In this document: piece by piece, positions 1 to 8,548 of the stretch
Layout of the letters: each line of letters begins with the position of its first letter
How positions within the stretch are numbered: the first letter of the stretch is position 1
Assembly: GCA_946803715.1 (NCBI GenBank)
Contig: CAMPET010000076.1
Span: forward strand, 185,650-197,960
Reading direction: 5' to 3'
Length of the DNA stretch: 12,311 nt
DNA from: Beroe ovata
Taxonomy: Eukaryota > Ctenophora > Nuda > Beroida > Beroidae
The notes under the pieces: generated by a model
Told to the model about the DNA's origin: nothing
Database searches by the model: none
Seen by the model: the letters and a program-made list of their open reading frames with translations, nothing else
Position numbers and translations under genes: made by a program

Positions 1-189
1 TGTGTGCGTGTATCAATCCGGACCAGGGCTTGAAGAGATACCTAATGCTGAGAGTGGGAAACATTCGTCTTTCTCTTTCTCTCTCCGTATATCTGACATT
101 GACCAAGATACAGGGGGATACTAACAAGTTGTTGCGTCACAACATGTCCCCTAGCACGTGGCTCAGTGAGCATGGAGTGAGGTGACTCT

Positions 190-545
190 GAGTGTGGTGT
201 CACACTCATGTGTTGTCACTAAACATGAGGTGAGCGTGGTGCAAACCTTGGTGTCCATCAATGTTAGATCAGAATGGAGTCAAGAATGCAATGGTGTCAA
301 CAGTGCAGCCTGGTCAAGAGTGTAGTGGTGTCAAGAGTGCACTTGTAGTGTCAAGAAAGGTGTCAGTGCAGTGGTGGACATGGCCAAGTGCAGCTGAGGA
401 TGGTATCGAGCTAAAAGGTGGTGTCAAGCGTCGATAGAGAAGTTGTGCGAGGAAGGTATTAACCACTAGTGTCAGGTGTCAAGAATGGGGTCGATGCATT
501 CTCATGTGATGTGTCTCTTATCTATGGAGTCAACTGGTTTTTTCG
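190..545. repeat. Degenerate GTGTCAAG-rich repeat block
   Basis: The motif gtgtcaag or close variants (ggtcaagag, gtgtcaac, gtgtcagtg, gagtcaag) recurs roughly every 15-40 bp, often next to agtgcag or agtggt. Spacing is irregular, so it looks like a strongly diverged minisatellite rather than a clean tandem array. No open frame of interest. Confidence 0.55.
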
Positions 546-3275
546 GATAAAATCCTTATCGATTCATAAAATAAGAAAATATTAGCGTGCAATCACAGTT
601 TGCTCGCTGAGCTAAAGTTTAAAAAGAACGTGATGTAAGCGGCAGGGATGTGCGCTATTTTTGTAAACACCAAACAGAAATATGCCCGAAACACGAAACT
701 TTTTGCAGGAAAACAAATTAAGAAAGAGACTGGTATAGCAATTATCCAATAAGGAAACGTAGTACTTAGTATCTGTTGTTTTGTGCTGGATTGAATTAAA
801 GACAGAGCGCATACATAGTATAACACATGATAAATTATATATCGGCACTGCGATCCCACTATATATTATGGCAATGTCAAGATACTTAGCAAATACCTAC
901 ATAATGTATTGGGACTAAATATAATAATTGTTGTGACACCTTGAATCGCAGCATTTCAATTGGGGTGGTTGCAGATACCAAGCTACAGTTGCAAATAACA
1001 ATTTACAACCCCTGAGTTGTTATCAATCCATATGAGTCGTTTTCAACAACAACGTGGTTCTGGCAGGTTAGGAATGGAAGGGGAGGGAATAAAAGCAACT
1101 TCGATCATTTAGGTACCTACACATCAATCGACGAAAACGTGATATCTCGTTGCTGCACCAACACGCATTTTGGATATTGCAACAGTTGAAGTGCGAAGTG
1201 TGATAAGAGAGAAATCCGAAAATTAGGTGTCAAGTGGTCTCATTATAATTCTATCGGCTAGCAAGATGACGGAATTATGATACCAATTCATTGAATCAGT
1301 ATTACCTCCGATTTCAACTAAAACTGGACTATAAGTAAGCTAAACAGAGATCAGCATAACACAAGTTTCAACTGTTTATCATGGGATCGAACTGTAGTGT
1401 AGAAAAGTGAAAACAACGTCGCCATGATGAATAAGAAGCTAATACTGCAATCTATGGGAACATTGATCCTAGGAATGAACAAAACACACATACACCGAAC
1501 AATCATTCAACACACGATACATTAGCATTAGGAACACGAGGGGAAAAGAGTACATTGTACATTGTACACTGTTATACAAGTTAATCATGTAGTTTGTACG
1601 ATGTATGAGCACTGCATTTCACTCAAGGGAGTGTGGAATCTATACACGAAATCGTGTACAGAAGGTGAAATGGAAGAGCGCAATGAGTGTAACGAAACAA
1701 TGAACCAAATGAACCAACTGATACATTGTACATGCGCGCGCGTTACCATCGTTTGTCACGTGTGATCGCAGTAGTAGTGTGGTTTGTGCTGTCATGTGAT
1801 TACGCGCATAGTTTCATATCTACATGTCACGTGGCTAGTGGTTACGAGCCTGTTCTTCAAGTCAAATCAGTTTTCGTGGGTTGTCATTTCGAACTTGTAC
1901 AGATTTGATTTCAAACTTGAAACTGGATACATTGATATTTCAACTTGTATCAGTATAGGTATTAGGTATTGAATAGTGGTTTGAATCTTGATTACCGAAA
2001 TCAGAATTCAAATTTAGATCGTATAGTACAATGTTCATATTGAGATATTGATCCATATGGTCCAACATTCACATTGCTAGATGTCGTTAATAACGAATTT
2101 GGGAGCTAAATGACTAAAGCTAAGACCGGCTGTAGCAGCTAGCTTTATATTGTGTCCAATTCGAATTCTACGGAGAAATCAAAATACTAAAAACAGTCTG
2201 AGCCTCACTTTCAAGATATATATTGCACGAGAAACATGGACTTAATAACGTGCGAGAATGCAAAAAAGTTGCAAAATTTCCACATGTGCGGGGGTGTCAT
2301 CGCATAAACTCATCTAAGGAAGAGAGAAGTGTGAATTCTGAATGTCACGAAACATAATTAGCTGCAGGCGGGAACACATGCACTATTTACCAGGCACGTA
2401 CCAAGTTACACGTGCTAATGCTGCCGCGGAGTGCCGGACATCTCTCCATGAATTCTACGCGAAACACATGCACCTCTCAAATATAGCGTGCTGTCCTCTC
2501 AAACGCACACCTCTCCGATCGAATTCAGCAAATAGTTGTCACTGCAGCTGACAACGCTACTTGGTTCACTTGAAACATACTGTCATACTGGATTCTTCAA
2601 ATCCGTTTTACGAGAGTCCTAAAACTTTACGAAGTAGGACTAAGTGCAAGTAAAACAGCAAAATAATCAACCAAAACAAAAATTCCATTGTGAATCCACT
2701 GCGAATGATGGAACATTAATATCCAAGTCACCAAGAACCCAGTTATCAGAACTCATTCGCAGCACTACTATCAGCCGACTACGGCCATGTTTCATGACAC
2801 GTATCCTCATCCCGTGTGGGTCCCGGCACGTGTACTAGGAATTCACACGTGACGTGAGGGGTAATCGCTACACTAACTCATCCCACAACGTATACACGTG
2901 GTAATAACCCTTCCTAAAAACTGCCATGGTCGCGTATCTTGACGCAGAGCTAGAGAAGCTGGCACGGATAGTTTGATATTGAGCAGCTGCCGTCAGCACT
3001 AAACCAAACAGTTAAAGTGGGTTTTGTGACTAAATATTCATTATTCGATCGGATTATTTACCGTTACGTCGATCCCAGTTTAGTACCAGCAGATCATAGC
3101 TCAGCGATAGTATCGAAATACCGAGCTTCCGGCTCTGAAGTTATGGAATGATGCATTGTTGTCTGCCATCAGAAATTATTGTGGCCTAGAACCATAATCT
3201 AACCCGTTTTCGCGATCCAGGTACACATTGCACACATTCAGAGCAAGGTCAGCGAGCAGCATGAAAGTCACCTAG
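546..3275. other. Non-coding AT-rich stretch
   Basis: No open frame has convincing composition or splice sites. Short frames on either strand (e.g. minus 859-593) are AT-driven. A tiny frame at 2926-2976 (MVAYLDAELEKLARIV) looks protein-like but has no good donor. The only notable structure is the CACGTG cluster. Confidence 0.6.
1757..2900. promoter_or_regulatory. Cluster of CACGTG E-boxes
   Basis: CACGTG occurs at 1757, 1828, 2409, 2827, 2846 and 2895: six of the eleven copies in the window, against about two expected for the whole window at this base composition. The sites at 1757 and 1828 read gTCACGTG, close to bHLH-ZIP (Myc/USF/MITF-TFE) preferences. They lie 0.6-1.8 kb upstream of the possible start at 3544. 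Regulatory activity is inference. Confidence 0.35.
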
Positions 3276-3317
3276 GTGACAACATAGTGACAACATAGTA
3301 ACAACATAGTAACAATA
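3276..3317. repeat. 11-bp tandem repeat, nearly four copies
   Basis: gtgacaacata is repeated twice exactly, then twice as gtaacaacata/gtaacaatat. Short array, no coding meaning. Confidence 0.8.
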
Positions 3318-3543
3318 TGACAGCAACTCGTACCATCACAAGTTACAATATAAGGAAGGGAGAACTCAAGCCGGAACATATATTGAGCCAGATTCTGCCA
3401 GATTTGCTGATTATTTGCAGATTAGTATTACCAGGTCTCCACATCACATCACGAAGGATGAAAGAGCCGCCGCCCATACTCAGACATTCTACCGCCCAGG
3501 AGAATAACCAGGGTTAAATTTGTTACACGCGGGCTCGTTCAGT

Positions 3544-3569
3544 ATGGCAGATGAAGCGAGACAGTCACG
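3544..3569 (+). CDS. Possible first coding exon of a plus-strand gene
   Basis: ATG at 3544 sits in excellent start context (A at -3, G at +4) and is followed by codons for MADEARQS plus two bases. Then comes a canonical donor, CACG|GTGAGTGA, at 3570. A short hydrophilic N-terminus broken by an intron in codon 9 is typical of animal genes. The upstream bases ctcgttcag could be an initiator or, alternatively, an acceptor. The next plus-strand segment in matching phase that I found is 8794-8877, more than 5 kb away, so the partner exon is uncertain. I do not recognise the protein. The ATG-donor pair could arise by chance. Confidence 0.35.
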
Positions 3570-4229
3570 GTGAGTGATCATTAAAATTATCACAATGGCT
3601 GCGGAATAAGATAACTTTACTAATTATCTGACTAATTACCGACTAGCAGATGCAGTGCCAATTTGAGTCAGCCACAGCCTCATTATTGATCCTAAACGAG
3701 AAATCTCTATGCCACAGTTGCCATTAATGAGGTTGCCATTAAAAATCTTTTAAAAGAGAAAATGGACCAAAAAGATCCTCATAATGAGACCTCATAAGGA
3801 GGTCAGCAATCATTTCTAAAATAAGCACGGGTTAAGAATTCTCTCTGTCACGCACAGAGTGGCAATAATTTGCTAACTTGTCAGAATATCACACTTCAAC
3901 ACGCTGAGTTTTCTTAAGATTCAGATATTTTCTTTATTCGGATACCTACTAAAATAATTAATACACATATAAAATCTTCAGTTTTTATCTAAGGAGCACT
4001 TTTCTTCGAAACCGAAGCGTCCAAAAAATATGAAAATGAAGGAATGGAATGAAGTCCAGTGAACTGTTCTCAAAAAGATGCAGTACTCTAGCTTCGGGTT
4101 GTTTTTATGTTAAGTAAGGTTCACAAAAATTTTCTGCACAATAATCGTTCCTGCCAGAAAACTCCCACTCAAACTTGTCAACGGCCTCCTCCCATTTTGT
4201 CGAATTCACCAGATCTCACGCGGGAACAT
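3570..4229. other. Non-coding stretch between 3544 exon and the minus-gene stop
   Basis: AT-rich, probably intron of the plus-strand candidate and 3' UTR of the minus-strand gene. It holds a close direct repeat (gttgccattaa at about 3717 and 3732) and an imperfect cctcat/aggagg inverted repeat near 3777-3802. Confidence 0.5.
3933..3938 (-). promoter_or_regulatory. Possible polyadenylation signal AATAAA
   Basis: TTTATT on the plus strand reads AATAAA on the minus strand, about 290 nt past the stop of the coiled-coil gene. Distance and strand fit its 3' end. Such hexamers are common in AT-rich DNA, so this is only a suggestion. Confidence 0.3.
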
Positions 4230-4364
4230 TCAATAGGGGATAGGGTCGGGGAAGTAAGTGACACCAGAACTCCTCAACACGTTGGATATCTCAGTCAGCT
4301 CCTTCTCAACTGCAGACAAATGTTCTGAAAACACAGCTATCTCCTCCATTAATGTTGTGGTCAC
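4230..4364 (-). CDS. Terminal coding exon of the coiled-coil gene
   Basis: A classic acceptor (ctccctccccctcttgcag) precedes 44 codons and a TGA at 4232-4230. The peptide carries LMEEIAVFSEHLSAVEKELT, a clear amphipathic helix with Glu/Lys at solvent positions, then a short proline-containing tail ending FPDPIPY. The tail is a natural C-terminus: the stop is the first in frame and AT-rich sequence follows. The combination of a strong 3' splice site, an open frame and a helical peptide makes this one of the best-supported exons in the window. Confidence 0.75.
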   Translation of the reverse strand: MTTTLMEEIAVFSEHLSAVEKELTEISNVLRSSGVTYFPDPIPY

Positions 4365-6422
4365 CTGCAAGAGGGGGAGGGAGTTAATGAGACACGTGCA
4401 AATTCATAGATCCTGATATATGCTAGCGGAGAACATGGCTATTTGCGACAGTCGTCACCATTTTGACACTGGTCGTGTGGTTGTGTGTCATTTCCTCGTT
4501 GAAGCTGGTGTTGCTGTTGCTACTATTGAGTGTTCTACTCCCATTGGGGCTCGTCAGGAAACCTGAAAATACTCAGTCATACAATGTCATTGATTTCATG
4601 GTTACTGTTACTTCCCATTTCAAGAGTCTGCCCAAGGATCAATCCCAGATAATGCACTTGAAATATCCCACTTGAAATATCGATTTTGCTTAATGTTGAA
4701 ATTACCCTCGATTGAGAATGTATCACAACATTTCTTCACCATGAGCTCCTTCCAGATCTTGGGTTTCTGAATGCAGTATAGCGATAGTAGTATGCCGCAA
4801 ATCCAAGTCGTGAAATCACTCCAATTGCTCTGAGAACATGACTCGATAAAAGAATGATATCTGAAAATTCCCACGGTTGGTACGGACGCATGCTGCGCGC
4901 GCACGCGCGCGATTTTTAAATCAAACACACATTCAGTCTTGCAAACTGAAGAAACAGTTTGACGCCGCGCCTTCCGTATAAAACCTATTATTCGACACGG
5001 TAGATGGTTCCAATACATTTCTTCTGTCAGTCAAGGTCATACAATCTATATACTATCGTATTTGTGATCACTCATTTGTGACAAGCATAAATGACAAACA
5101 CATGCATATGCTTTCATGTATTTCTAACTGTAACAAAGTAACTTTAGAATGTCAAATTGGCGACTTGGTCACGTCCTATGAACTATGAAGGACTACAGCC
5201 ATCAATAATGCTAGAAAATAACATTATAGTAGAGACATGGCTGTTGTCATGGCAACATAGTAATTGACTTTGTCGCTGATAAAGCAGTAACCACACAAAC
5301 ACAGTGAGTGTGTGATGAGTATACTTCATACATACATTTATCACACATTTATCACCAGATATCACACACTCACCAATTGGAACAGTGAACACACACGCTG
5401 TTACTTTTCCCTGGGGGGCCTGGTAATTAATCAGACCTCATTTCCAGTGGCAGTAGATACTCGTGAATTATACAGTAAAACATACACACGCACACCCACA
5501 CACACACACACCACCATGGGGCCACCATGAGATCATGCTGTCATGAGATTTGTTTTTACAGGTGTGTGTATGTGTGTGTATATATATAACCGTGTACACT
5601 GTACAGTGTACAGTGTACAGTGTTCAGGTATGGGTTGACATAAGGTATATCGATGCTATAGCGTGATCTTGTAAACTCATTCAGGAGGATAGGGCATGGT
5701 TACCTCTGATAAGAAATAAACAAATGACCACACATCTGACCACTCATTAACACACACATGAGTATCAACTTCATGTAATTGCATGCCACATGCCTAACCT
5801 GAAGTGTGGCAGTGTCAGGGTGAAACAGCTGAAGAGACTGTACAAGACTGTCCATTTTGTTTTGGGCTGTGCACGCGAGAGTCTGCAATGATCCAATACA
5901 AATGTCGACCTGTGAAATGTGAGGGAAATTCTTCGCTGGATCTCCTCCCTTCGTTTGAATGAAATAGCTAAACTGAGAGAATGAGACGGAATAACAGTTT
6001 ATATTTTCAACTTTCTACCTCTTTGAGTCGGGCTCTGTTATTCCTGCCCACAAGATCACTCACATTCGCCAACATGTCATCTAACTGTCGTAGTACTTCA
6101 CTGTAAACGTTAAAAGTGAGTAGGTTAGGGGAATGAGCTTTTGGGGCAGTGTATTGTCGCATGGCTAGATGATTTTGGGTAAATGGTCGGGGTTTATGAC
6201 AGTATAATGCTGGATCTCAGAACACAGCAGATCGCATAGAGCCTTACTCATCAGTTCCACTAATCCTCGTGAACATGAATCAATTATGATTTCAAGGGTT
6301 TGCTTCATTTTCATAGATTGAAGAAACTTGGTCTCATGTCCTTCCAGCGGCGAAGAGAGCGCTACATCATCCTCCACATGAGAAAAATCTAGCAGCGCAC
6401 CGCTGACTGCTTCTAATGACAT
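4230..6422 (-). CDS. Four-exon gene for a small helical coiled-coil-like protein (gene-level model)
   Basis: The model joins 6422-6226, 6100-6019, 5909-5799 and 4364-4230 on the minus strand, giving about 174 residues. Every junction keeps frame: the first exon leaves two bases, completed by the single T that opens the second, and the last two junctions fall between codons. The product is acidic and rich in Leu/Glu/Asp with heptad-like spacing, for example EVLRQLDDMLANV in the second exon and FSEHLSAVEKELTEISNVL in the last. There is no signal peptide or membrane segment, so a cytosolic scaffold or complex subunit is inferred. Length and pattern recall small BLOC-1 subunits such as BLOC1S3 or BLOC1S4, but I see no diagnostic motif and do not assign it. 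A LINE relic and a minisatellite lie upstream. The three downstream exons are much better supported than the first. Confidence 0.6.
4435..4566 (+). other. Small plus-strand open frame with good start context
   Basis: ATG at 4435 has A at -3 and G at +4 and opens 43 codons (MAICDSRHHFDTGRVVVCHF...) to a TGA at 4564-4566. The same DNA is open in a second plus frame (to 4675, very Leu/Val-rich, membrane-like, but without an ATG) and in a minus frame that follows a good acceptor (gagtattttcag, ending at 4560). Phases do not fit the surrounding minus-strand gene, in whose large intron it lies. Coding status is unresolved. Confidence 0.2.
4895..4911. repeat. Alternating GCGCGCGCACGCGCGCG run
   Basis: Seventeen bases of alternating purine-pyrimidine, nearly self-complementary, within AT-rich intron DNA. 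Such runs can adopt Z-DNA; no evidence here that it does. Confidence 0.6.
5480..5512. repeat. (CA)n microsatellite
   Basis: An interrupted CA run (cacgcacacccacacac...). It faces an oppositely oriented GT/TA run 50 bp further on. Confidence 0.85.
5561..5588. repeat. (GT)n-(TA)n microsatellite
   Basis: gtgtgtgtatgtgtgtg followed by tatatata. It could pair with the upstream CA run to make a hairpin. Confidence 0.8.
5592..5623. repeat. gtacagt tandem/palindromic repeat
   Basis: gtacagt is repeated three times, preceded by its complement gtgtacact, so the block is both a 7-bp tandem array and a palindrome. Confidence 0.8.
5799..5909 (-). CDS. Third coding exon of the coiled-coil gene
   Basis: This is an exactly 37-codon exon in phase 0/0. 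The acceptor is acatttcacag, ending at 5910, and the donor is CAG|gttagg at 5798. The peptide starts VDICIGSLQTLACTAQNKMD and continues to a short PDTATLQ end. It is helical in character with two cysteines. The upstream intron is about 109 nt (6018-5910); the downstream intron is far larger, about 1.4 kb. An ATG at residue 19 is internal and is not taken as the start. Confidence 0.7.
6019..6100 (-). CDS. Second coding exon of the coiled-coil gene
   Basis: This 82-nt exon is framed by a strong acceptor (pyrimidine tract, then gtttacag ending at 6101) and a GAG|gtagaa donor at 6018. It contributes one base plus 27 codons. The peptide begins EVLRQLDDMLANVSDLVGRN and is helical and amphipathic, with hydrophobic residues at 3-4 spacing. 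Other frames hit stops, which supports this phase. Confidence 0.7.
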
Positions 6423-6461
6423 ATTAATTATATTTTCAAATAATGTGAGACTATGGTGTCG
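6226..6461 (-). CDS. First coding exon of the coiled-coil gene, with 5' UTR part
   Basis: An acceptor-like tattttgcag ends at 6462, so the exon may begin at 6461. The first ATG that fits is 6422-6420 (MSLEAVSG...). The reading frame is acidic and protein-like, with segments such as HVEDDVALSSPLEGHETKF, and is more GC-rich than its flanks. The 3' edge is uncertain. A donor at 6225 (GTGTTC, weak) leaves CT, which pairs in phase with the next exon and gives a continuous helix (LCDLL then EVLRQL). A better donor motif, GTAAGG at 6247, leaves one base and would need a poorer acceptor at 6096. The open frame runs on to a stop at 6165 if unspliced. Confidence 0.5.
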
Positions 6462-6486
6462 CTGCAAAATACCCCCAGCGAACAAA

Positions 6487-6719
6487 AAGTCCCTGCCCAG
6501 ATCAAGTCATGATCATTCTTTTGCTGTACGGGGACCAAGACTTTGGAATGCGTGCACACAGAAATGAAAGCTGCACCATCCTTCGAGGTATTCAAGTCAA
6601 AGCTGACAATCCACCTCATGCAGAACATTCCTGATCTACCTCCAGTTCCGGGTTATACTACGCCCAACTCAAACTCAATACTGGATTGGACGACGGGCGG
6701 CCTCCAAGAGGTGGCCTAA
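6487..6719 (+). mobile_element. Decayed non-LTR (LINE) reverse-transcriptase C-terminal relic
   Basis: One plus frame from 6487 reads SSHDHSFAVRGPRLWNA, matching the well-known (F/A)V-GPRLWNSLP motif near the C-terminus of many LINE ORF2 proteins. After a frameshift around 6550-6565 another frame reads APSFEVFKSKLTIHLMQN, which matches the following F-x-x-KLK-x-HL part of the same domain. It continues to TAA at 6717-6719. The element is 5'-truncated and frameshifted, hence inactive. A near-perfect stem (6699-6705 with 6710-6716) sits at the end of the coding part. It opposes the coiled-coil gene and lies just upstream of its first exon. I saw no clear target-site duplication. Confidence 0.75.
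6699..6716 (+). other. Small stem-loop at the end of the LINE relic
   Basis: ggcctcc and ggtggcc pair with one mismatch around an AAGA loop. LINE 3' ends often carry a hairpin recognised by the reverse transcriptase; that role here is inference. Confidence 0.3.
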
Positions 6720-6877
6720 TTGGGTCTCCAAGGAAAGCAGACATGTGGTTACATGAGGTTCAGTGTACCGTTCGAATCATTTCATTGGGTGTTTCAGGGT
6801 TCACATTCATGAAGATCGGGTGAAATGATATTGCTTTTCACTACGGCACATCTCACGTTCTTGACACCACTTTGTAA

Positions 6878-6966
6878 GTACACGTTGCAATGACAGAACA
6901 CGTTGCAATGTCAGTACACGTTGCAATGTCAGTACACGTTGCAATGTCAGTACACGTTGCAATGAA
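6878..6966. repeat. 18-bp minisatellite, about 4.9 copies
   Basis: The unit gtacacgttgcaatgtca is repeated head-to-tail from 6878. The third, fourth and partial fifth copies are identical; the first two carry single changes (gaca for gtca; gaacac for gtacac). As the unit is a multiple of three, it creates a spurious Leu-Gln-Arg-Val-Leu-Thr repeat on the minus strand, which is not taken as a gene. Confidence 0.9.
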
Positions 6967-7468
6967 GGACGAATGGTGAGTGTTGAAGCATGTTCATGGT
7001 TAGACATTGCAACACCTGGAGAGTCTGTTCATGGTCTGTCTATGTGCTCATTCCCTGGAATCTGTACTGATGTAACAATTCGTTACGGCCAACTGGTGAA
7101 TCGTCAGTGCAAGATTCAAGTTTCGCAGAGCAACAAGCAAGAATAATTGTCACACATTGAATGTCACTACACACATACATGCACATGTTCTAATTTATGC
7201 GGAAATTTTAAACTCGACTTGATGTCGTGTCATTCCATGGGAGAGGAGAGTTTCTGAATATTCATGCAGCTCTACAAAACTGGAGCCACTACAATAACAT
7301 ATAACCAAAGAATCAAATTCAAGGGAAGTTAAAGAGTAAAGGGTTATGATCAAAGGCTCCTTAGGAAGGCACAAGGAATTCCTAAATGGAGTAAGGGCTG
7401 AAGGGCACCTTTTTATCTGTCCTCACTTCAATTCAAAAATTCCTTATAAAGGAATGCCAGGTACTTAC
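6967..7468. other. Non-coding stretch upstream of the minus gene
   Basis: Nothing convincing. The plus frame at 7346-7573 overlaps the possible minus exon and has no splice support. Confidence 0.5.
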
Positions 7469-7720
7469 CCCATGACAAGGCATGTCCCAGCAGCTGATCT
7501 TGCCTCTATCATTTCCTCTGGATCTTGCAACACTCTATTCTCCAATCTGGTTGTATTTCAGCATAAGCAGTGATGAGGTTATTAGGAAGCCTCATCACAT
7601 ATTTCCAGAACACAAGACCCACTAACGTTTTGAGGAGCGCCTGTAGTCCTGAACATAAGGGACACAGAATGACTGCCTTTAGAGGGGCATATGTCTCCAG
7701 AGTAAGATGCCAAAGTATGT
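7469..7720 (-). other. Possible 5' exon (non-coding or coding) upstream of the coiled-coil gene
   Basis: On the minus strand a strong acceptor (tttctactgctacag) ends at 7721 and a near-perfect donor, CATGGG|GTAAGTA, lies at 7468. The enclosed 252 nt has stops in all frames across its length, so as a whole it would be untranslated, for example a 5' UTR exon spliced to 6461. A shorter coding alternative ends at a GTTAGT donor at 7626. It gives two bases, 30 codons (ILWHLTLETYAPLKAVILCP...) and two bases, in phase with the 6100 exon as an alternative first coding exon. I cannot decide between these, and chance is not excluded. Confidence 0.3.
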
Positions 7721-8248
7721 CTGTAGCAGTAGAAATATGACCAGAAGTTACTTGTACAAACCTTGGCATGTTCCTTTAAAAAGTGTTGATTGAAAAAAGT
7801 ACCGATCCAAACTTTTTAACTTATCAACACCACTTATTACAATCAAAATTGAGGTATTGATTGAATACTCCTCAAATAGTACATTTTGAAAAAGCACTGC
7901 TATAGTTTATCTATTCAATTATGCATAACTGCATAGATATATGACTCTCTAGACTCTATCATGATAGGTTCTCCTGACTAGACTTCTAGGTATCAATAGC
8001 CAGTATTTTGCTATATAAGCAGTATACCCATACGCATCTAAGTCTAAAGAAAAGACTTGGAACTTGAACTACGATTTTTTCAATGAACAAATCGTTGGAT
8101 AGAAAAGAATAAAACTGCAAATTGGTGTGCAACTGTTCAATTGCAGTGACATTTATATTCAGAGCTGCTGCACTGCTATAAATCTACTATCTGCAGCTTT
8201 CCTATTATAATCCTCATGCGCGAGAAATTGCAAATAAGAACAGATCTG
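7721..8248. other. AT-rich non-coding stretch
   Basis: No exon candidates; contains only the nested hairpin at 7783-7830. It may hold the promoter of the minus-strand gene if the 7469-7720 exon is real. Confidence 0.45.
7783..7830. repeat. Nested hairpin
   Basis: An outer stem gtgttgat/atcaacac (7783-7790, 7823-7830) encloses an inner stem aaaaagt/acttttt (7794-7800, 7811-7817). It sits in AT-rich DNA upstream of the possible 5' exon of the minus gene. It could be a relic of a small inverted-repeat element. Confidence 0.4.
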
Positions 8249-8276
8249 ACAAAATCGCTGTGCACTGCGATTTTGT
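8249..8276. repeat. Perfect 10-bp-arm hairpin
   Basis: acaaaatcgc and gcgattttgt are exact complements around tgtgcact. It lies at the left edge of the GC-rich patch and may be part of an older inverted-repeat element. No transcript function is inferred. Confidence 0.6.
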
Positions 8277-8407
8277 ATTGCAGTTTTTTCCTTCAACCTA
8301 CCAAAACGACGCGTTTGGATTTTTGTGCAAAATCATTTACAATCGATGATAGAGGCCTTGTCAAGAATTTCCTATTTCGCGCGCGCGGCGCAAACTTATT
8401 CTTAGAC

Positions 8408-8484
8408 AGACCGCTGAGTCGCTGACAAAAGCCGTTTCGCGGGCTCGCGGCGCCGCGCGGGTCGCATCAGCGGTTGAGCGGTCT
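8408..8484. repeat. Imperfect GC-rich inverted repeat, possible second small MITE
   Basis: agaccgctgagtcgctga (8408-8425) is the near-complement of tcagcggttgagcggtct (8467-8484), with four mismatched positions in 18. The 41-bp centre is extremely CpG-rich (for example gctcgcggcgccgcgcgg). GAC flanks each side (8405-8407 and 8485-8487), compatible with a 3-bp duplication but too short to prove one. It lies 64 bp from the perfect foldback duplication. Confidence 0.5.
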
Positions 8485-8548
8485 GACATCGCCCGACAAC
8501 AAGATCATCATAGCAGCTAATCGAATACTATCGTTTTAAAGTTATCAC

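Larger units (their letters stand above)
4567..5798. other. Large intron of the coiled-coil gene
   Basis: No exon in compatible phase was found. A 132-codon minus frame (5018-4620) lacks splice signals and reads as low-quality sequence. The region includes a GC dinucleotide run at 4895-4911 and CA/GT microsatellites at 5480-5586. Confidence 0.5.

Noticed and set aside
593-859. 88-codon minus-strand open frame
   Set aside because: AT-driven, aromatic- and Ile-rich composition, overlapped by another frame, with no splice or start support.
2342-2551. 69-codon plus-strand frame rich in Cys and His
   Set aside because: No zinc-finger spacing, no splice sites, and repeated short motifs (cacctctc) that explain the composition.
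4620-5018. 132-codon minus-strand open frame
   Set aside because: Longest frame in the window, but it has irregular composition, crosses the GC dinucleotide run, lies in an intron of a better-supported gene, and has no good splice edges.
5512-5530. Two strong Kozak-like starts (ccaccATGG, gccaccATGA)
   Set aside because: The first opens only four codons and the second runs into the GT/TA repeat and stops.
6740-6790. tRNA-like T-loop (gttcgaatca)
   Set aside because: No flanking T-stem, acceptor stem, anticodon arm or A box can be assembled around it.
6807-7007. LQRVLT repeat protein on the minus strand
   Set aside because: Artefact of an 18-bp minisatellite whose unit is a multiple of three; no coding context.
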